Assembly (NCBI GenBank): GCA_002389665.1
Contig: DGNO01000003.1
Span: forward strand, 62,001-126,000
DNA length: 64,000 nt
Source: Rhodobiaceae bacterium UBA4490
GTDB lineage: Bacteria > Pseudomonadota > Alphaproteobacteria > Parvibaculales > Parvibaculaceae
Direction of reading: 5' to 3'
Each line of letters starts with the position of its first letter. Positions within the stretch are counted from its first letter, which is position 1. The position numbers and the translations under genes are program-made. Of the stretch, positions 17,241 through 26,292 are shown piece after piece. The notes under the pieces are model-generated. The model was not told where the DNA came from. It ran no database searches and saw only the letters and a list, made by a program, of their open reading frames with translations.

Positions 17241-18860
17241 ATGAACAGGAATCAGGACATTGAAGGCCGTTTGTCGTTTCTCGGCATCGATACTGAAAAA
17301 CGGGCTCTTCTGAAAGAGGTTCTGAAAATCGTCGACCCGCATCTCGATGCCATTCTCGATGATTTCTACAAATGGATCATGGCGCGCGAGGAAACCGCCG
17401 CCGTTATCGGCTCTCCCAGCCGCATTCCCGCGCTCAAAAACGCGCAGGCGGAACATTGGCGCGGCCTTCTTTCCGGTGAATTCGGCGAGGCCTATATGAA
17501 ACGCGCGCAGGCCATCGGCGGCGCCCATCACCGCGTCGGCCTCGAGCCGCGCTGGTATATCGCAGGCTATTCCTTCGCCCTGTCGCGGCTGATTGCCAAG
17601 CTCAATGCCGCTTACCGCAAAAAGCCCGATCTGCTCGACAAAGCCGTCGATGCCATGACCAGCGCCATCATGCTCGACATGGAACTTGCCATTTCCATCT
17701 ATCTGGAACGCGGCGAGATGCAGAAAAAGGAAGAACTCTTCCAGCTCGCCGACCAGCTTGAAAAAACCATTCAGGTGTCGGTCGACCATGTGGAAGAGAA
17801 CACAGCCCGCACGGCAAAAGTCGCAAAAGATATTCACCATTCCATGGACAGTTTGAACGAGCAGGCGAAAAACGTTGTCGGCTCGTCCGATGAAACCTCC
17901 GAGAACATTTCCCGCGTTGCCGCGGCAACCGAAGAGCTGGCCGTTGCCGAGCGTGAAATCCAGAACCAGGTAAACCGCTGCGCCGATGTGGCGCGCGGCG
18001 CGGTGACGGAAGTTTCCAGCACCTCCGAGCGCATGGAAGGCCTTGAAGCGGCAAGCCATGAAATCGGCAAGGTGGCAACGCTCATCTCAGACATTGCAAG
18101 CCAGACGAACCTTCTGGCCCTCAACGCCACGATCGAGGCGGCGCGCGCCGGGGAAGCCGGCAAAGGCTTTGCCGTGGTTGCAGCGGAGGTCAAAGCCCTG
18201 GCCACGCAAACGACCAAAGCGACGGAAGAGATCACCAATTACGTGAATGCCATTCAGCGCGCTTCCGGTGAAGTATCGACTTCGGTCACGGGCGTTCAGA
18301 CCACGATCCAGGAGGTGGAAGAGATTGCCGCCGCCATCCGCGTTTCGGCGGAAGAACAGTCCCGTGCGAATGAGGAAATCGGCGCCAATGTGCACCAAAG
18401 CGCCCAGAGCACGCGGAATGTGTCCGGCGCGATGCGCACGGTCTCGACGGAAATCGGCGCGGTGAACGGGCGCACGAACGAGCTTTCCGATATTTCGGCG
18501 AAACTCAACAACGAGTTGCAGGATCTGCGCAAGACGGTCGGCAACCTCATCGGCCAGCTGCGCTCTCACGATGTCTTCGACCGCCGCACAGCCTACCGCA
18601 CGAGCTGCCAGATCAGCGCACAGATCGAAACGGGTGAAGGCAAACGCCAGATCGAAATTTGCGACCTTTCGGAAAACGGCTGTGCCCTGCGCGGCCAGAT
18701 CAAGACGGAAAAGGGAGCCGAGGTTGCCCTGCATCTGAGCGGCAGTGCCCCGGTCAAAGCGGTCGTCGTGGAACAGTCGAACGGCAAGACGCATCTCGCC
18801 TTCTCCCGCCCCATCAAGGATGTGCCCGCGCTTGCCGCCGTGCTGAAAAACGCCGCTTGA
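17241..18860 (+). CDS. Soluble globin-coupled chemoreceptor with C-terminal PilZ domain (copy 1)
   Basis: A 539-residue cytoplasmic chemoreceptor in three parts. Residues 1-165 are a globin-coupled sensor (protoglobin) domain, with a likely proximal haem ligand His96 in [10 protein letters not shown] and a distal Tyr43 in DFYKW. Residues about 170-440 are an MCP signalling hairpin with the conserved tip [20 protein letters not shown]. Residues about 446-539 are a PilZ domain with both c-di-GMP motifs, RTAYR (RxxxR) and DLSENG (DxSxxG). No transmembrane helix is present. It should sense O2 or redox state and signal to CheA, with c-di-GMP as a second input. The ribosome site is GGGGATAGTT. A paralogue follows directly. 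Confidence 0.9.
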   Translation: MNRNQDIEGRLSFLGIDTEKRALLKEVLKIVDPHLDAILDDFYKWIMAREETAAVIGSPSRIPALKNAQAEHWRGLLSGEFGEAYMKRAQAIGGAHHRVGLEPRWYIAGYSFALSRLIAKLNAAYRKKPDLLDKAVDAMTSAIMLDMELAISIYLERGEMQKKEELFQLADQLEKTIQVSVDHVEENTARTAKVAKDIHHSMDSLNEQAKNVVGSSDETSENISRVAAATEELAVAEREIQNQVNRCADVARGAVTEVSSTSERMEGLEAASHEIGKVATLISDIASQTNLLALNATIEAARAGEAGKGFAVVAAEVKALATQTTKATEEITNYVNAIQRASGEVSTSVTGVQTTIQEVEEIAAAIRVSAEEQSRANEEIGANVHQSAQSTRNVSGAMRTVSTEIGAVNGRTNELSDISAKLNNELQDLRKTVGNLIGQLRSHDVFDRRTAYRTSCQISAQIETGEGKRQIEICDLSENGCALRGQIKTEKGAEVALHLSGSAPVKAVVVEQSNGKTHLAFSRPIKDVPALAAVLKNAA

Positions 18861-18908
18861 GCGTGACCGGTAATCTTTCGGATTTTCCGGAGGCTTATCC
18901 CCAATATG

Positions 18909-18941
18909 GAACCGGGGCGGGCGCTTTTGACGCCCCGGTTC
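18909..18941 (+). repeat. 11-bp perfect inverted repeat between the two globin receptors
   Basis: GAACCGGGGCG (18909-18919) and CGCCCCGGTTC (18931-18941) form an 11-bp stem with an 11-base loop. No T-run follows (TCAGAACTCG), so it may be a weak terminator or an mRNA-stability element between the tandem genes. Confidence 0.55.
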
Positions 18942-19034
18942 TCAGAACTCGTTAACTATTGGCATGATAATTCATCCTATGAATTTTCAATACCGGCGGC
19001 CCTCGGTCTCCGGGCTCTGCTAAATGGGGAAAAT

Positions 19035-20669
19035 ATGACCGGCGGCGCACAAGAACTGGCCATTCGTCTCGACTTTCTAGGAATCGACAGCGAAAAACGG
19101 CAATTCATCGTCAAGTCATTCGACGCGATCAAGCCCGAACTGCCCGGCATCATTGCACGGTTCTATGAGCGCGTGATGGGCAATCCGGAAACGGCGGCCA
19201 TCATCGGCGGCCCCGGTAATGTCGGCCGGTTGCAGAAAGCCCAGGTCAGTCATTGGACATCGCTCTTCTCGGCGAAATTCGATGCCGATTACGCCCAGCG
19301 CGCCGTCGCCATCGGCGCGGCGCATTTGCGCGTCGGTTTGGAACCGCGTCTTTATATCGCCGGCTACAGCTTCATTCAGGGTGAGATTTGCGAAGTGCTG
19401 GTGCGCGCTCTGCGCAAAAAGCCGGACATGCTTGCCAAATGCCTTTCGGCTGCCCAGGCCGCCATCATGCTCGACATGGAACTTGCGATCAGCGCCTATT
19501 TGACGCAAGGCGAGGAGAAGCGCCACCGGGAACTCGGCGAACTTGCCGACCAACTGGAAGCCACCATCCAGTCCAGCGTCGATCATGTGCTTGAAAATAT
19601 GAACCGCACGAGCGAGGCGGCGCAGTACATTCACGATCACATTGCCAAGGTCAATCAGCGGGCAAGCTCCGTTTCCGATTCCACCCAGGAAACGGCGGAG
19701 AACATTTCCCGTGTCGCCGCAGCCACCGAAGAGCTAACGGTGACGGAACAGGAAATTCAATCCCAGGTCGGCCGCTGCGCGGAAGTTGCCCGCAGCGCCG
19801 TTGCCGAAGTCGCCAATGCCTCCGAGCGCATGACCGGCCTTTCCGAGGCGAGCGATCAGATTTCGAAGGCTGCAACGCTTATCTCCGATATTGCCAGCCA
19901 GACGAACCTTCTCGCCCTCAACGCCACGATTGAAGCGGCCCGTGCCGGCGAAGCCGGTAAAGGCTTTGCCGTCGTTGCAGCGGAAGTCAAAGCGCTTGCC
20001 ACGCAGACAACAAAAGCGACGGAAGAAATCAGCGGTTTCGTTGCCGCGATCCAGCGTTCTTCCGGGGATGTGTCCACTGCCGTCGACGGTATTCAGCAGA
20101 CGATCCGCACGGTGGAAGAAATCACCGACGCGATCCGCATTTCTTCCGAAGAGCAGGCCCGCGCCAACAGCGAAATCGGCGTCAATGTCCATCGCAGCGC
20201 GGAAGGCACCCGGCTTGTCTCGGGCTCGATGCGGGAAGTTGCAAAGGAAGTTTCTGACGTCAATGGACGCACGGACGAGCTCTCACAGATTTCCGGTGTG
20301 CTTACGAATGAAATTCAGGAACTGCGCCGCACTGTGCGCACACTGGTCGGCAAACTGCGCACCCATGAGGAATTCGACCGGCGGACCGCCTACCGCGTGG
20401 AGTGCCGTCTTCCCGCCGATGCCCGCCTGGCCACCGGCCAGACGCAGCCCGTCACGATCACGAACTTGTCGAGTGACGGCTGTGCGGTCAGCGGCACGGA
20501 CTTTGCCCGGACCGGCGCACTTCTGACGCTCGAATTCGGCGCCTCCCACAGCCTTTCCTGCGTGGTACTGAACGTGGCAGACGGGCGCACACATCTGAAG
20601 TTCAAGGGCAAAGCGCTCGACATTCCGGCGCTGCGCTCGGCGCTCGGCGGAAAATCCGCCGCCGCCTGA
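19035..20669 (+). CDS. Soluble globin-coupled chemoreceptor with C-terminal PilZ domain (copy 2)
   Basis: A 544-residue paralogue of the preceding gene with the same order: globin sensor (likely proximal His97 in [10 protein letters not shown], distal Tyr44 in RFYER), MCP hairpin with the same tip sequence, and PilZ domain with RTAYR and NLSSDG. The start is the ATG at 19035, placed after GGGGAAAAT and at the same distance from the globin domain as copy 1; the frame to 18906 adds residues with no counterpart. Gene duplication is evident, but the globin and PilZ parts have diverged more than the MCP tip, which suggests different ligand or c-di-GMP responses. A strong terminator follows. Confidence 0.9.
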   Translation: MTGGAQELAIRLDFLGIDSEKRQFIVKSFDAIKPELPGIIARFYERVMGNPETAAIIGGPGNVGRLQKAQVSHWTSLFSAKFDADYAQRAVAIGAAHLRVGLEPRLYIAGYSFIQGEICEVLVRALRKKPDMLAKCLSAAQAAIMLDMELAISAYLTQGEEKRHRELGELADQLEATIQSSVDHVLENMNRTSEAAQYIHDHIAKVNQRASSVSDSTQETAENISRVAAATEELTVTEQEIQSQVGRCAEVARSAVAEVANASERMTGLSEASDQISKAATLISDIASQTNLLALNATIEAARAGEAGKGFAVVAAEVKALATQTTKATEEISGFVAAIQRSSGDVSTAVDGIQQTIRTVEEITDAIRISSEEQARANSEIGVNVHRSAEGTRLVSGSMREVAKEVSDVNGRTDELSQISGVLTNEIQELRRTVRTLVGKLRTHEEFDRRTAYRVECRLPADARLATGQTQPVTITNLSSDGCAVSGTDFARTGALLTLEFGASHSLSCVVLNVADGRTHLKFKGKALDIPALRSALGGKSAAA

Positions 20670-20690
20670 TAGACACACCTCGTTACGAGA

Positions 20691-20725
20691 AAACCCGGCT
20701 GCACCTCCGTGCGGCCGGGTTTTTC
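20691..20725 (+). terminator. Intrinsic terminator after copy 2
   Basis: AACCCGGC (20692-20699) pairs with GCCGGGTT (20714-20721), with an inner GCAC/GTGC stem, followed by TTTT. The A-run before the stem lets it also work for the convergent MCP gene. Confidence 0.85.
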
Positions 20726-20743
20726 ACTTCAATCTCTTGAAAT

Positions 20744-22228
20744 TCAGCGGGCCAGAACTTCCGCCGCCTGACGCGTGCTTGCCACGGCACCGCCCACCTG
20801 CTCAATCGCCGCCGAGATACCCGTCATACTTGACGTGATCTCTTCAACTGACCGGGCAGCCTCCTGCATCCCTTCGGAAATATTACCCGTCACGACGCTT
20901 TGCTCTTCCACTGCTGCTGAAGTCGAGGTGACATGATCGCGCACGACTTCCATACCATCGCGGATAGATTGCAGCGCTTCGACCACTTCGCTGGAGACGG
21001 ACTGAATACCCGCAATCTCCTTCGAGATATGATCGGTAGCCTTGGCAGCCTGGCTGGCCAGGTTTTTCACCTCGCTCGCCACGACGGCAAAACCTTTGCC
21101 GGCTTCCCCGGCGCGCGCCGCCTCGATGGTGGCATTAAGCGCCAGCAGGTTGATCTGACCTGCGATTTCCTGAATGAGTTCGACAATACCGCTCATGGCA
21201 GAGGCAGCATCGGCAAGGCGTGAAGTCGAGCCATGAGCCGCGTCTACCTTACCTTGCACTTCATCGCCCGCCGCCTTGGAGCGCGACATGCTTTGAGCAA
21301 TCTCGCCAATAGAAGCCACCAGCTCTTCAACCGCGGCGGCCACCGTCTGTACATTGGCGCTGGTGCGTTCGGCATTCGTGCCGGCACTGCCCGCTTCGCC
21401 TTCTGCCCGGTCTACGGCGCCGTCGATCTCGGCAAAATTCGTGTCGATCATGGTTTTCAGGTCGGTAAGCAGGGAAATCTGCGAGGTAATGTCCGTCGCA
21501 TATTTCACCACCTTGAAAGGCCGGCCCGCCGCATCGAAAATCGGATTGTACGACGCTTCGATCCAGACCTCTTTGCCGCCTTTGCCATAGCGCTTGAACT
21601 GACCGGCTTCATATTCACCCGAACGCAACTTCTGCCAGAAGCGCTTATAGGCTTCGCCGCCGCGGTCCTCCGGGCTCACAAACATGGAATGGTGTTTGCC
21701 CTGTACCTCGCCGAGCGAATAACCGAGGGTCGACAGAAAATTCGCGTTCGCCGTCAGGATCTTGCCATCCAGGTCGAACTCAATGACGGCCTGGGACTTG
21801 CCGATAGCATTCACCTGGCCGCGCAGATCGCTGAATTCCGCCTTCGAAGCCGTTATATCGGTCGCATATTTCACGACCTTATAGGCCTTCCCGTCCCGGC
21901 CGATCAGCGGATTATAAGAGGCCTCGATCCAGACTTCTTTGCCGCCTTTGCCGAAGCGGCGGTACTGGGCCGATTGGTAATGCCCGGCTTTGAGCTGTGC
22001 CCAGAAATCTTTGTAGGCGGCACTGGTGCGATCTTCCGGTGCGACAAACATCGAATGATGCTTTCCCTGAACCTCTTCGAGCCGGTAGCCCATCGTGTTC
22101 AAGAAATTCTCGTTTGCCGTCAGAATATTTCCATCCGTGTCGAATTCGATCACGGCTTGCGATTTGTCCAACGCAGCCAGGCGGGCTTCCATTTCACCGT
22201 CTTTAGACGATCTAATAATGCTCAACAT
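20744..22228 (-). CDS. Cytoplasmic chemoreceptor with two tandem PAS domains
   Basis: A 494-residue methyl-accepting chemotaxis protein without transmembrane helices. Two PAS domains (about 18-135 and 140-258) are near-copies of each other; both contain [29 protein letters not shown] and [12 protein letters not shown], with a repeat period of 122 residues. The MCP hairpin follows, with the conserved tip [20 protein letters not shown]. The protein type resembles Aer-like energy or redox receptors, where PAS binds FAD or haem; the cofactor here is unknown. It converges with the globin receptors and diverges from the EAL gene. Confidence 0.9.
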   Translation of the reverse strand: MLSIIRSSKDGEMEARLAALDKSQAVIEFDTDGNILTANENFLNTMGYRLEEVQGKHHSMFVAPEDRTSAAYKDFWAQLKAGHYQSAQYRRFGKGGKEVWIEASYNPLIGRDGKAYKVVKYATDITASKAEFSDLRGQVNAIGKSQAVIEFDLDGKILTANANFLSTLGYSLGEVQGKHHSMFVSPEDRGGEAYKRFWQKLRSGEYEAGQFKRYGKGGKEVWIEASYNPIFDAAGRPFKVVKYATDITSQISLLTDLKTMIDTNFAEIDGAVDRAEGEAGSAGTNAERTSANVQTVAAAVEELVASIGEIAQSMSRSKAAGDEVQGKVDAAHGSTSRLADAASAMSGIVELIQEIAGQINLLALNATIEAARAGEAGKGFAVVASEVKNLASQAAKATDHISKEIAGIQSVSSEVVEALQSIRDGMEVVRDHVTSTSAAVEEQSVVTGNISEGMQEAARSVEEITSSMTGISAAIEQVGGAVASTRQAAEVLAR

Positions 22229-22519
22229 GTCCGTTACTCACACAACCGATCCATGCCGTTGCCGCTCCCCCCGGAACGATCTTCGGCGATTTGCTAAAGC
22301 CTACGCGCCTGTCCCCGCGTCGGATCACTATGGCGGTTACAAAAGGAAAATTGATTAAAATTTGGAGCATCCCTCCGACTTTCTTAAAGCAGGTAAATTT
22401 CTGGTAAACAGCACCGCACAAACTCGTGGGAAAAGCATGCCTTTCTTGCCGCTCTTTACGGAGTCTTTTTCTTTCCTCGCGCATGATGCCCTTCTCAAAG
22501 AAGTAAACGGAGAGACTGT

Positions 22520-23305
22520 GTGAGTAATCTTTCCCAAGGATGTCAGGGCTGCCGGGACGGCAAACCGCTTCCCTTCGACTTTACCGTTGCCTTTCACCCC
22601 ATCATCGATGCAGGCGCTCACGAGGTGTGGGGCTATGAGGCACTGGTGCGCGGGCTGCAAGGCCAGGGCGCGGGGCATATTCTCTCGCAAGTCGATGACA
22701 CCACCCGATACAAGTTCGATCAGGCCGCCCGCGTGAAGGCGATTGAGCTGGCCGGGCAGATTTTCCCGAAAGACGGCACGCGTCTTTCCATCAATTTCAT
22801 GCCGAATGCGGTATACGAGCCGGCCGCCTGCATCCGCGCCTCGCTGGCCGCCGCCGCCCGAGTACGCTTTGCGCCTGAGCGCATTATGTTCGAGTTTACC
22901 GAAGACGAGCGTATGGAAGATACGGCCCATATCGAGCGGATCATCGCGGAGTACAAAAGGATCGGCTTTTTGACCGCCATCGACGATTTCGGGTCGGGCT
23001 ATGCCGGGCTCAATCTCTTGGCGAATTTCCAGCCCGATATGCTCAAAATCGATATGGACATCATCCGGAATATCGACACAAGCCCCGCGCGCCAAGCAAT
23101 TGTCGCCGCGATCGGCCACATGGCCCGCACACTGGACATCACCATCATCGCCGAAGGGATCGAAAGCCGGGCCGAGTTCGAGATGCTGCGCGCGGCAGGG
23201 ATCGACCTTTTCCAGGGGTTTTATTTTGCCAAGCCGGGCATCGAAATCCTGCCTAAGGTCCCTTTCCTAGCCGGGCCGCCCCTTGAAAAGGCGGCGCAAG
23301 CCTGA
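22520..23305 (+). CDS. Stand-alone EAL-domain c-di-GMP phosphodiesterase
   Basis: A 261-residue cytoplasmic protein made almost entirely of one EAL domain, with no GGDEF partner or sensor domain. The catalytic set looks complete: YEALVRG (EAL), the asparagine in INFMP, glutamate in FEFTEDE, DDFGSGYAG, lysine in MLKID, AEGIE and QGFYFAKP. It should hydrolyse c-di-GMP to pGpG. The N-terminus carries a CxxC pair (Cys8, Cys11) that might be a redox or metal switch. The start is GTG at 22520 after CGGAGAGACT. It lies between receptors that bind c-di-GMP and is divergent from the PAS-MCP, a setting that suggests local c-di-GMP control. Confidence 0.9.
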   Translation: MSNLSQGCQGCRDGKPLPFDFTVAFHPIIDAGAHEVWGYEALVRGLQGQGAGHILSQVDDTTRYKFDQAARVKAIELAGQIFPKDGTRLSINFMPNAVYEPAACIRASLAAAARVRFAPERIMFEFTEDERMEDTAHIERIIAEYKRIGFLTAIDDFGSGYAGLNLLANFQPDMLKIDMDIIRNIDTSPARQAIVAAIGHMARTLDITIIAEGIESRAEFEMLRAAGIDLFQGFYFAKPGIEILPKVPFLAGPPLEKAAQA

Positions 23306-23503
23306 GCCGGACAGATTTCTTAGGCAGTACGCCAATATAAGGGCATACTGCCATTGTAATGACACAATAGACGCTTATCTCTCTACCAACGCGCAGACAT
23401 TGATGCGGCTTTAAGCCAAGCAAATCTGTCTGAGGGCGCTCGCGGTCGGATGTACGCCGCAGCGCCCCTTCGCGTTCCCCCCTCTTCTTCTTGCGGCCTC
23501 TTC

Positions 23504-23517
23504 GTTCCTTAAGGAAC
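23504..23517. promoter_or_regulatory. 14-bp perfect palindrome upstream of the DUF4167-like gene
   Basis: GTTCCTTAAGGAAC is fully self-complementary and lies 54 bases before the start at 23572. It could be an operator for a dimeric regulator; this is inference. Confidence 0.35.
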
Positions 23518-23571
23518 CGGTCCGCCTTATTCATGCAGAAACGGATAGTGCCTTCACGCAAGGCCTCAACA

Positions 23572-23790
23572 ATGACCATAGAAACAACAAGAAACGGCAA
23601 TAGCCGCCGCCCTCGCGCACTCACCTCCAACGCCGCGCCGCAAGGCACGATGGCGAGCTGGAAAAAGCGCTTCGACTACTACACCGCCCTCGCCAAAGAA
23701 CACGGCATCTCGAACGACCATGTTGCCCAGGAAAACAGCTACCAGCACGCCGAACATTATTTCCGCCTGATGAACGCGCAGCCTCACTAA
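23572..23790 (+). CDS. Short DUF4167-like protein
   Basis: A 72-residue protein. The C-terminal segment QENSYQHAEHYFRLMNAQ matches the hallmark of DUF4167, a conserved alphaproteobacterial family in which it is preceded by a basic RGR-rich region and followed by long charged tails. Here only the core and a short basic N-terminus (NGNSRRPRAL) remain, so it is a miniature form. DUF4167 proteins are often described as putative RNA-binding, without proof. The ATG at 23572 is my choice; the frame continues upstream to 23491 through residues that look non-coding. A terminator follows at 23817. Confidence 0.7.
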   Translation: MTIETTRNGNSRRPRALTSNAAPQGTMASWKKRFDYYTALAKEHGISNDHVAQENSYQHAEHYFRLMNAQPH

Positions 23791-23816
23791 GGCTCCCAAA
23801 ATGGCGGAATGCACAA

Positions 23817-23843
23817 AAAGGGCGGTGCCATGCACCGCCCTTT
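23817..23843. terminator. Bidirectional terminator between DUF4167-like gene and MCP
   Basis: AAAGGGCGGTGC-CAT-GCACCGCCCTTT forms a perfect 12-base-pair stem with A-run and T-run flanks, placed between two convergent genes. Confidence 0.85.
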
Positions 23844-23884
23844 CGTGACTCATCCGTTTGGCCTACCGGGCATCTTACAAAGCC

Positions 23885-25627
23885 CTACGCGGCCTGAATG
23901 TCCGCAATAAAGCTATCGACCTCTTTGCGCAGCACTTCCGATTGCTTGGAAAGCTCGTCCGACGCCGTAAGCAGCTGCGCGGAGGCGGCGCCCGTATGCT
24001 GTGCGGCTTCATTCACACCGGACACATTGGAAGCGATTTCGCCCGTTGCATGGGAAACTTCCTGGCAATTCCGGGCAATCTCGCTCGTCGCCCCTCCCTG
24101 CTGCTCGACAGAAGCCGAAATGGCGGCAGAAATTTCGCTCAAGCGGCTCACGGTTTCGCTGATCCCTTCGATGGCCGTGACGGAACTGTCCGTTTCCTGC
24201 TGAATGGCCGCGATCTGGCCGGCAATATCCTCCGTCGCCTTGGCCGTTTGATTGGCCAGCTCTTTGACTTCCGCCGCCACAACGGCAAAGCCTTTTCCGG
24301 CTTCCCCGGCACGCGCGGCTTCAATTGTGGCATTGAGCGCAAGGAGGTTGGTCTGAGACGCAATGTCGTTGATCAGCGTCATGACCTCATCGATTTTGGC
24401 GGCAGCCGCAGAGAGCTTGCGCATCTGGGCGCTCGTGCTCTGCGATTGGCTGGCGGCTTGGCTGGTAATTGTGTTCGATTCCGCAATCTGCCGGGCGATT
24501 TCGCGGATCGAGGAATCAAGTTCTTCGGCAGCCGTTGCAACCGTCTGCACGTTGGAGCTTGCCTCTTCCGTTGCCGCCGCCACCGCACCGCTTTGCTGCG
24601 TTGCCTGCTCCGCCGTTGCGGTAAGCGACGTAGCGGAATTGCGCAATTCCGTAGAGCCGCCGGCGACCGCCTGCACGATCTCGTTGATACGCGTCGAAAA
24701 GGACGTCACGAGATTTTGCATTCTTTCTGCCCGGCGCTCACGCTGAGCGATGTTCTCTTTTTCCTGCTGCTCGAGACGCGCCTGTTCAATGGCATTGCTT
24801 TTGAAGATTGCTAGAGCGCCTGCCATTTCCCTCACTTCATCCTCGAAAGGCGTATCGGGAATATCGATCTCAAGATCGCCCTCCGCAAGCTTGCCCATCG
24901 CACCCGTGAGCTCCTGAACGGGACGGCTAATGCCCTTCGAAATCCACATCGAAAAGGCCAGCCCGCCGCCCAAGGCTACAACGAAGAGCCCGGCCATGAA
25001 GACCGTCAGCGTTTCGAACAAGGATTCGGAGGCATAGAAGTCGCTCAGCGCGACGCTCAATTGCAGCTCGATGAGTTCGGCGATCTTTTCCGTTAAGGGG
25101 TCGATATTCGTATAAAGACCTGCTCCGACAAAACGAACCAGCCCAGGCATGTCATTGCTCGACAGGAGGCGCTTCAGATCGGCTTTGACCTTGTCCGCTG
25201 CGCCCATAAGCGCCTCGGCTTCGGCAACCAGCCGCGCTTCTTTCTCGGTGAGCTTGGTGGCGGTATAAGCCGACCATTCTTCCGCGATCGTCTCTTCGGC
25301 CTGGGCGATATTGTCCAGCGCCTGCGCAAAGGTGATGTCACCCGCCCGCGCCTTATGCGCCGTATCGACGACCTGAACCGCATAAGTATCGGAGAGAATT
25401 TTCAGCTGGCGCAGCGGCACCACCCGGTCGTTATAGATGCTGGCCATGGACGTGCGCATTTGTGACATGCCGGTATAGCCGGCAAAACCCACGGCCATCA
25501 TGGCCGAAAGCAGGACAACTGCTATCAGCATCAATCTTGCGGAAATCTTGGTTTTCTTGAAAACGCCGAAGGCTTTGACCGTGCCCGCCGGCGCGGCGAA
25601 ACCGGCATGCGCCTGATCTTTTTTCAT
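23885..25627 (-). CDS. Transmembrane methyl-accepting chemotaxis protein with HAMP domain
   Basis: A 580-residue chemoreceptor. A first membrane helix lies at about residues 30-50 ([19 protein letters not shown]) and a second at about 205-225 ([18 protein letters not shown]). Between them is a helical periplasmic sensor of about 150 residues resembling a four-helix bundle. HAMP follows ([20 protein letters not shown]), then the MCP hairpin with the tip [18 protein letters not shown]. The ligand is unknown. The ribosome site GGGGATGACAGTCG precedes the ATG. It is the only membrane-bound receptor of the four MCPs in this region. Confidence 0.93.
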   Translation of the reverse strand: MKKDQAHAGFAAPAGTVKAFGVFKKTKISARLMLIAVVLLSAMMAVGFAGYTGMSQMRTSMASIYNDRVVPLRQLKILSDTYAVQVVDTAHKARAGDITFAQALDNIAQAEETIAEEWSAYTATKLTEKEARLVAEAEALMGAADKVKADLKRLLSSNDMPGLVRFVGAGLYTNIDPLTEKIAELIELQLSVALSDFYASESLFETLTVFMAGLFVVALGGGLAFSMWISKGISRPVQELTGAMGKLAEGDLEIDIPDTPFEDEVREMAGALAIFKSNAIEQARLEQQEKENIAQRERRAERMQNLVTSFSTRINEIVQAVAGGSTELRNSATSLTATAEQATQQSGAVAAATEEASSNVQTVATAAEELDSSIREIARQIAESNTITSQAASQSQSTSAQMRKLSAAAAKIDEVMTLINDIASQTNLLALNATIEAARAGEAGKGFAVVAAEVKELANQTAKATEDIAGQIAAIQQETDSSVTAIEGISETVSRLSEISAAISASVEQQGGATSEIARNCQEVSHATGEIASNVSGVNEAAQHTGAASAQLLTASDELSKQSEVLRKEVDSFIADIQAA

Positions 25628-25860
25628 CGACTGTCATCCCCAACAATCAGAACGTGGAAGAGAAACCACCATTGGGAACAACTTATCGATGCAACCTCCT
25701 TCCAACTGATTAACAGAAGATCTCTTTGAAATGACAGTTTTTATACATAATGAATATATACGTAACTGAAATGTACTTCCCGCCCTCCGCCATATGCGTC
25801 AGGTGCGCTGAAGCCGCATGCGGAACACGCGCTTAAAAAATCAAATCACGGGAAAAGAAG

Positions 25861-25936
25861 TGGTGCCCAGGGGCGGAATCGAACCACCGACACTGCGATT
25901 TTCAGTCGCATGCTCTACCAACTGAGCTACCTGGGC
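25861..25936 (-). tRNA. tRNA-Phe (anticodon GAA)
   Basis: On the minus strand the sequence folds as a complete cloverleaf starting GCCCAGGTAGCTCAGTTGG, with anticodon loop CTGAAAATC (anticodon GAA), T arm GGTTCGATTCC and encoded CCA at 25861-25863. It lies between the HAMP-MCP and yacG. Confidence 0.97.
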
Positions 25937-26061
25937 ATCTGGCCTGAGTTTAGGCCGGTCCGGGGAGCCCCGGACGCGAGTGGGCGGTTTATAGGAAATC
26001 GGGCCGGGCCTGTCCAGTAGAACCTCACGCGCAAAGCCCGGAATCTGCCCTTTTCCCGGCC

Positions 26062-26292
26062 CTAGTCTTCCTCGCCGCCGGAGGGGCGCTGGGCCGCCTC
26101 GCGGAAAGCCGCTTCGGCCTCGAATTCGTCCGGCGGCTCGACGGCAGGGATCGCATAGGTGCCTTTCAGCCAGCGGCCGAGATCCACATCCGCGCAATGT
26201 TTCGAGCAAAAGGGCCGGTACTTCACCACCATGGGCTCGCCGCAAATCGGGCAGGGCCGGGCTTTTTTGTCGTTGTCATTCGCCGCGCTCAT
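26062..26292 (-). CDS. yacG: Zinc-binding DNA gyrase inhibitor YacG
   Basis: A 76-residue protein with the four zinc-ligand cysteines of YacG, CPIC (Cys14, Cys17) and CSKHC (Cys29, Cys33), followed by the family motif DLGRWLKGTYAIP and an acidic tail. In E. coli YacG binds GyrB and inhibits gyrase. The start overlaps the end of rng by 4 bases (ATGA), so it is translated with rng. This is the last gene of the conserved minus-strand cluster running from murA. Confidence 0.93.
   Translation of the reverse strand: MSAANDNDKKARPCPICGEPMVVKYRPFCSKHCADVDLGRWLKGTYAIPAVEPPDEFEAEAAFREAAQRPSGGEED

Noticed and set aside
18960..18976. Sigma-54-like promoter TTGGCATGATAATTCAT before the second globin receptor
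   Set aside because: The -24 half fits but the -12 GC is missing.
23323..23352. GGCAGTA/TACTGCC inverted repeat after the EAL gene as a terminator
   Set aside because: Loop of 16 bases, only 7 pairs and no T-run.
23513..23545. EcfG-type stress promoter (GGAAC) before the DUF4167-like gene
   Set aside because: No CGTT element at the needed 16-17 base spacing.
25815..25824. Palindrome CCGCATGCGG near tRNA-Phe
   Set aside because: A 10-bp GC-rich palindrome is expected by chance in this genome.
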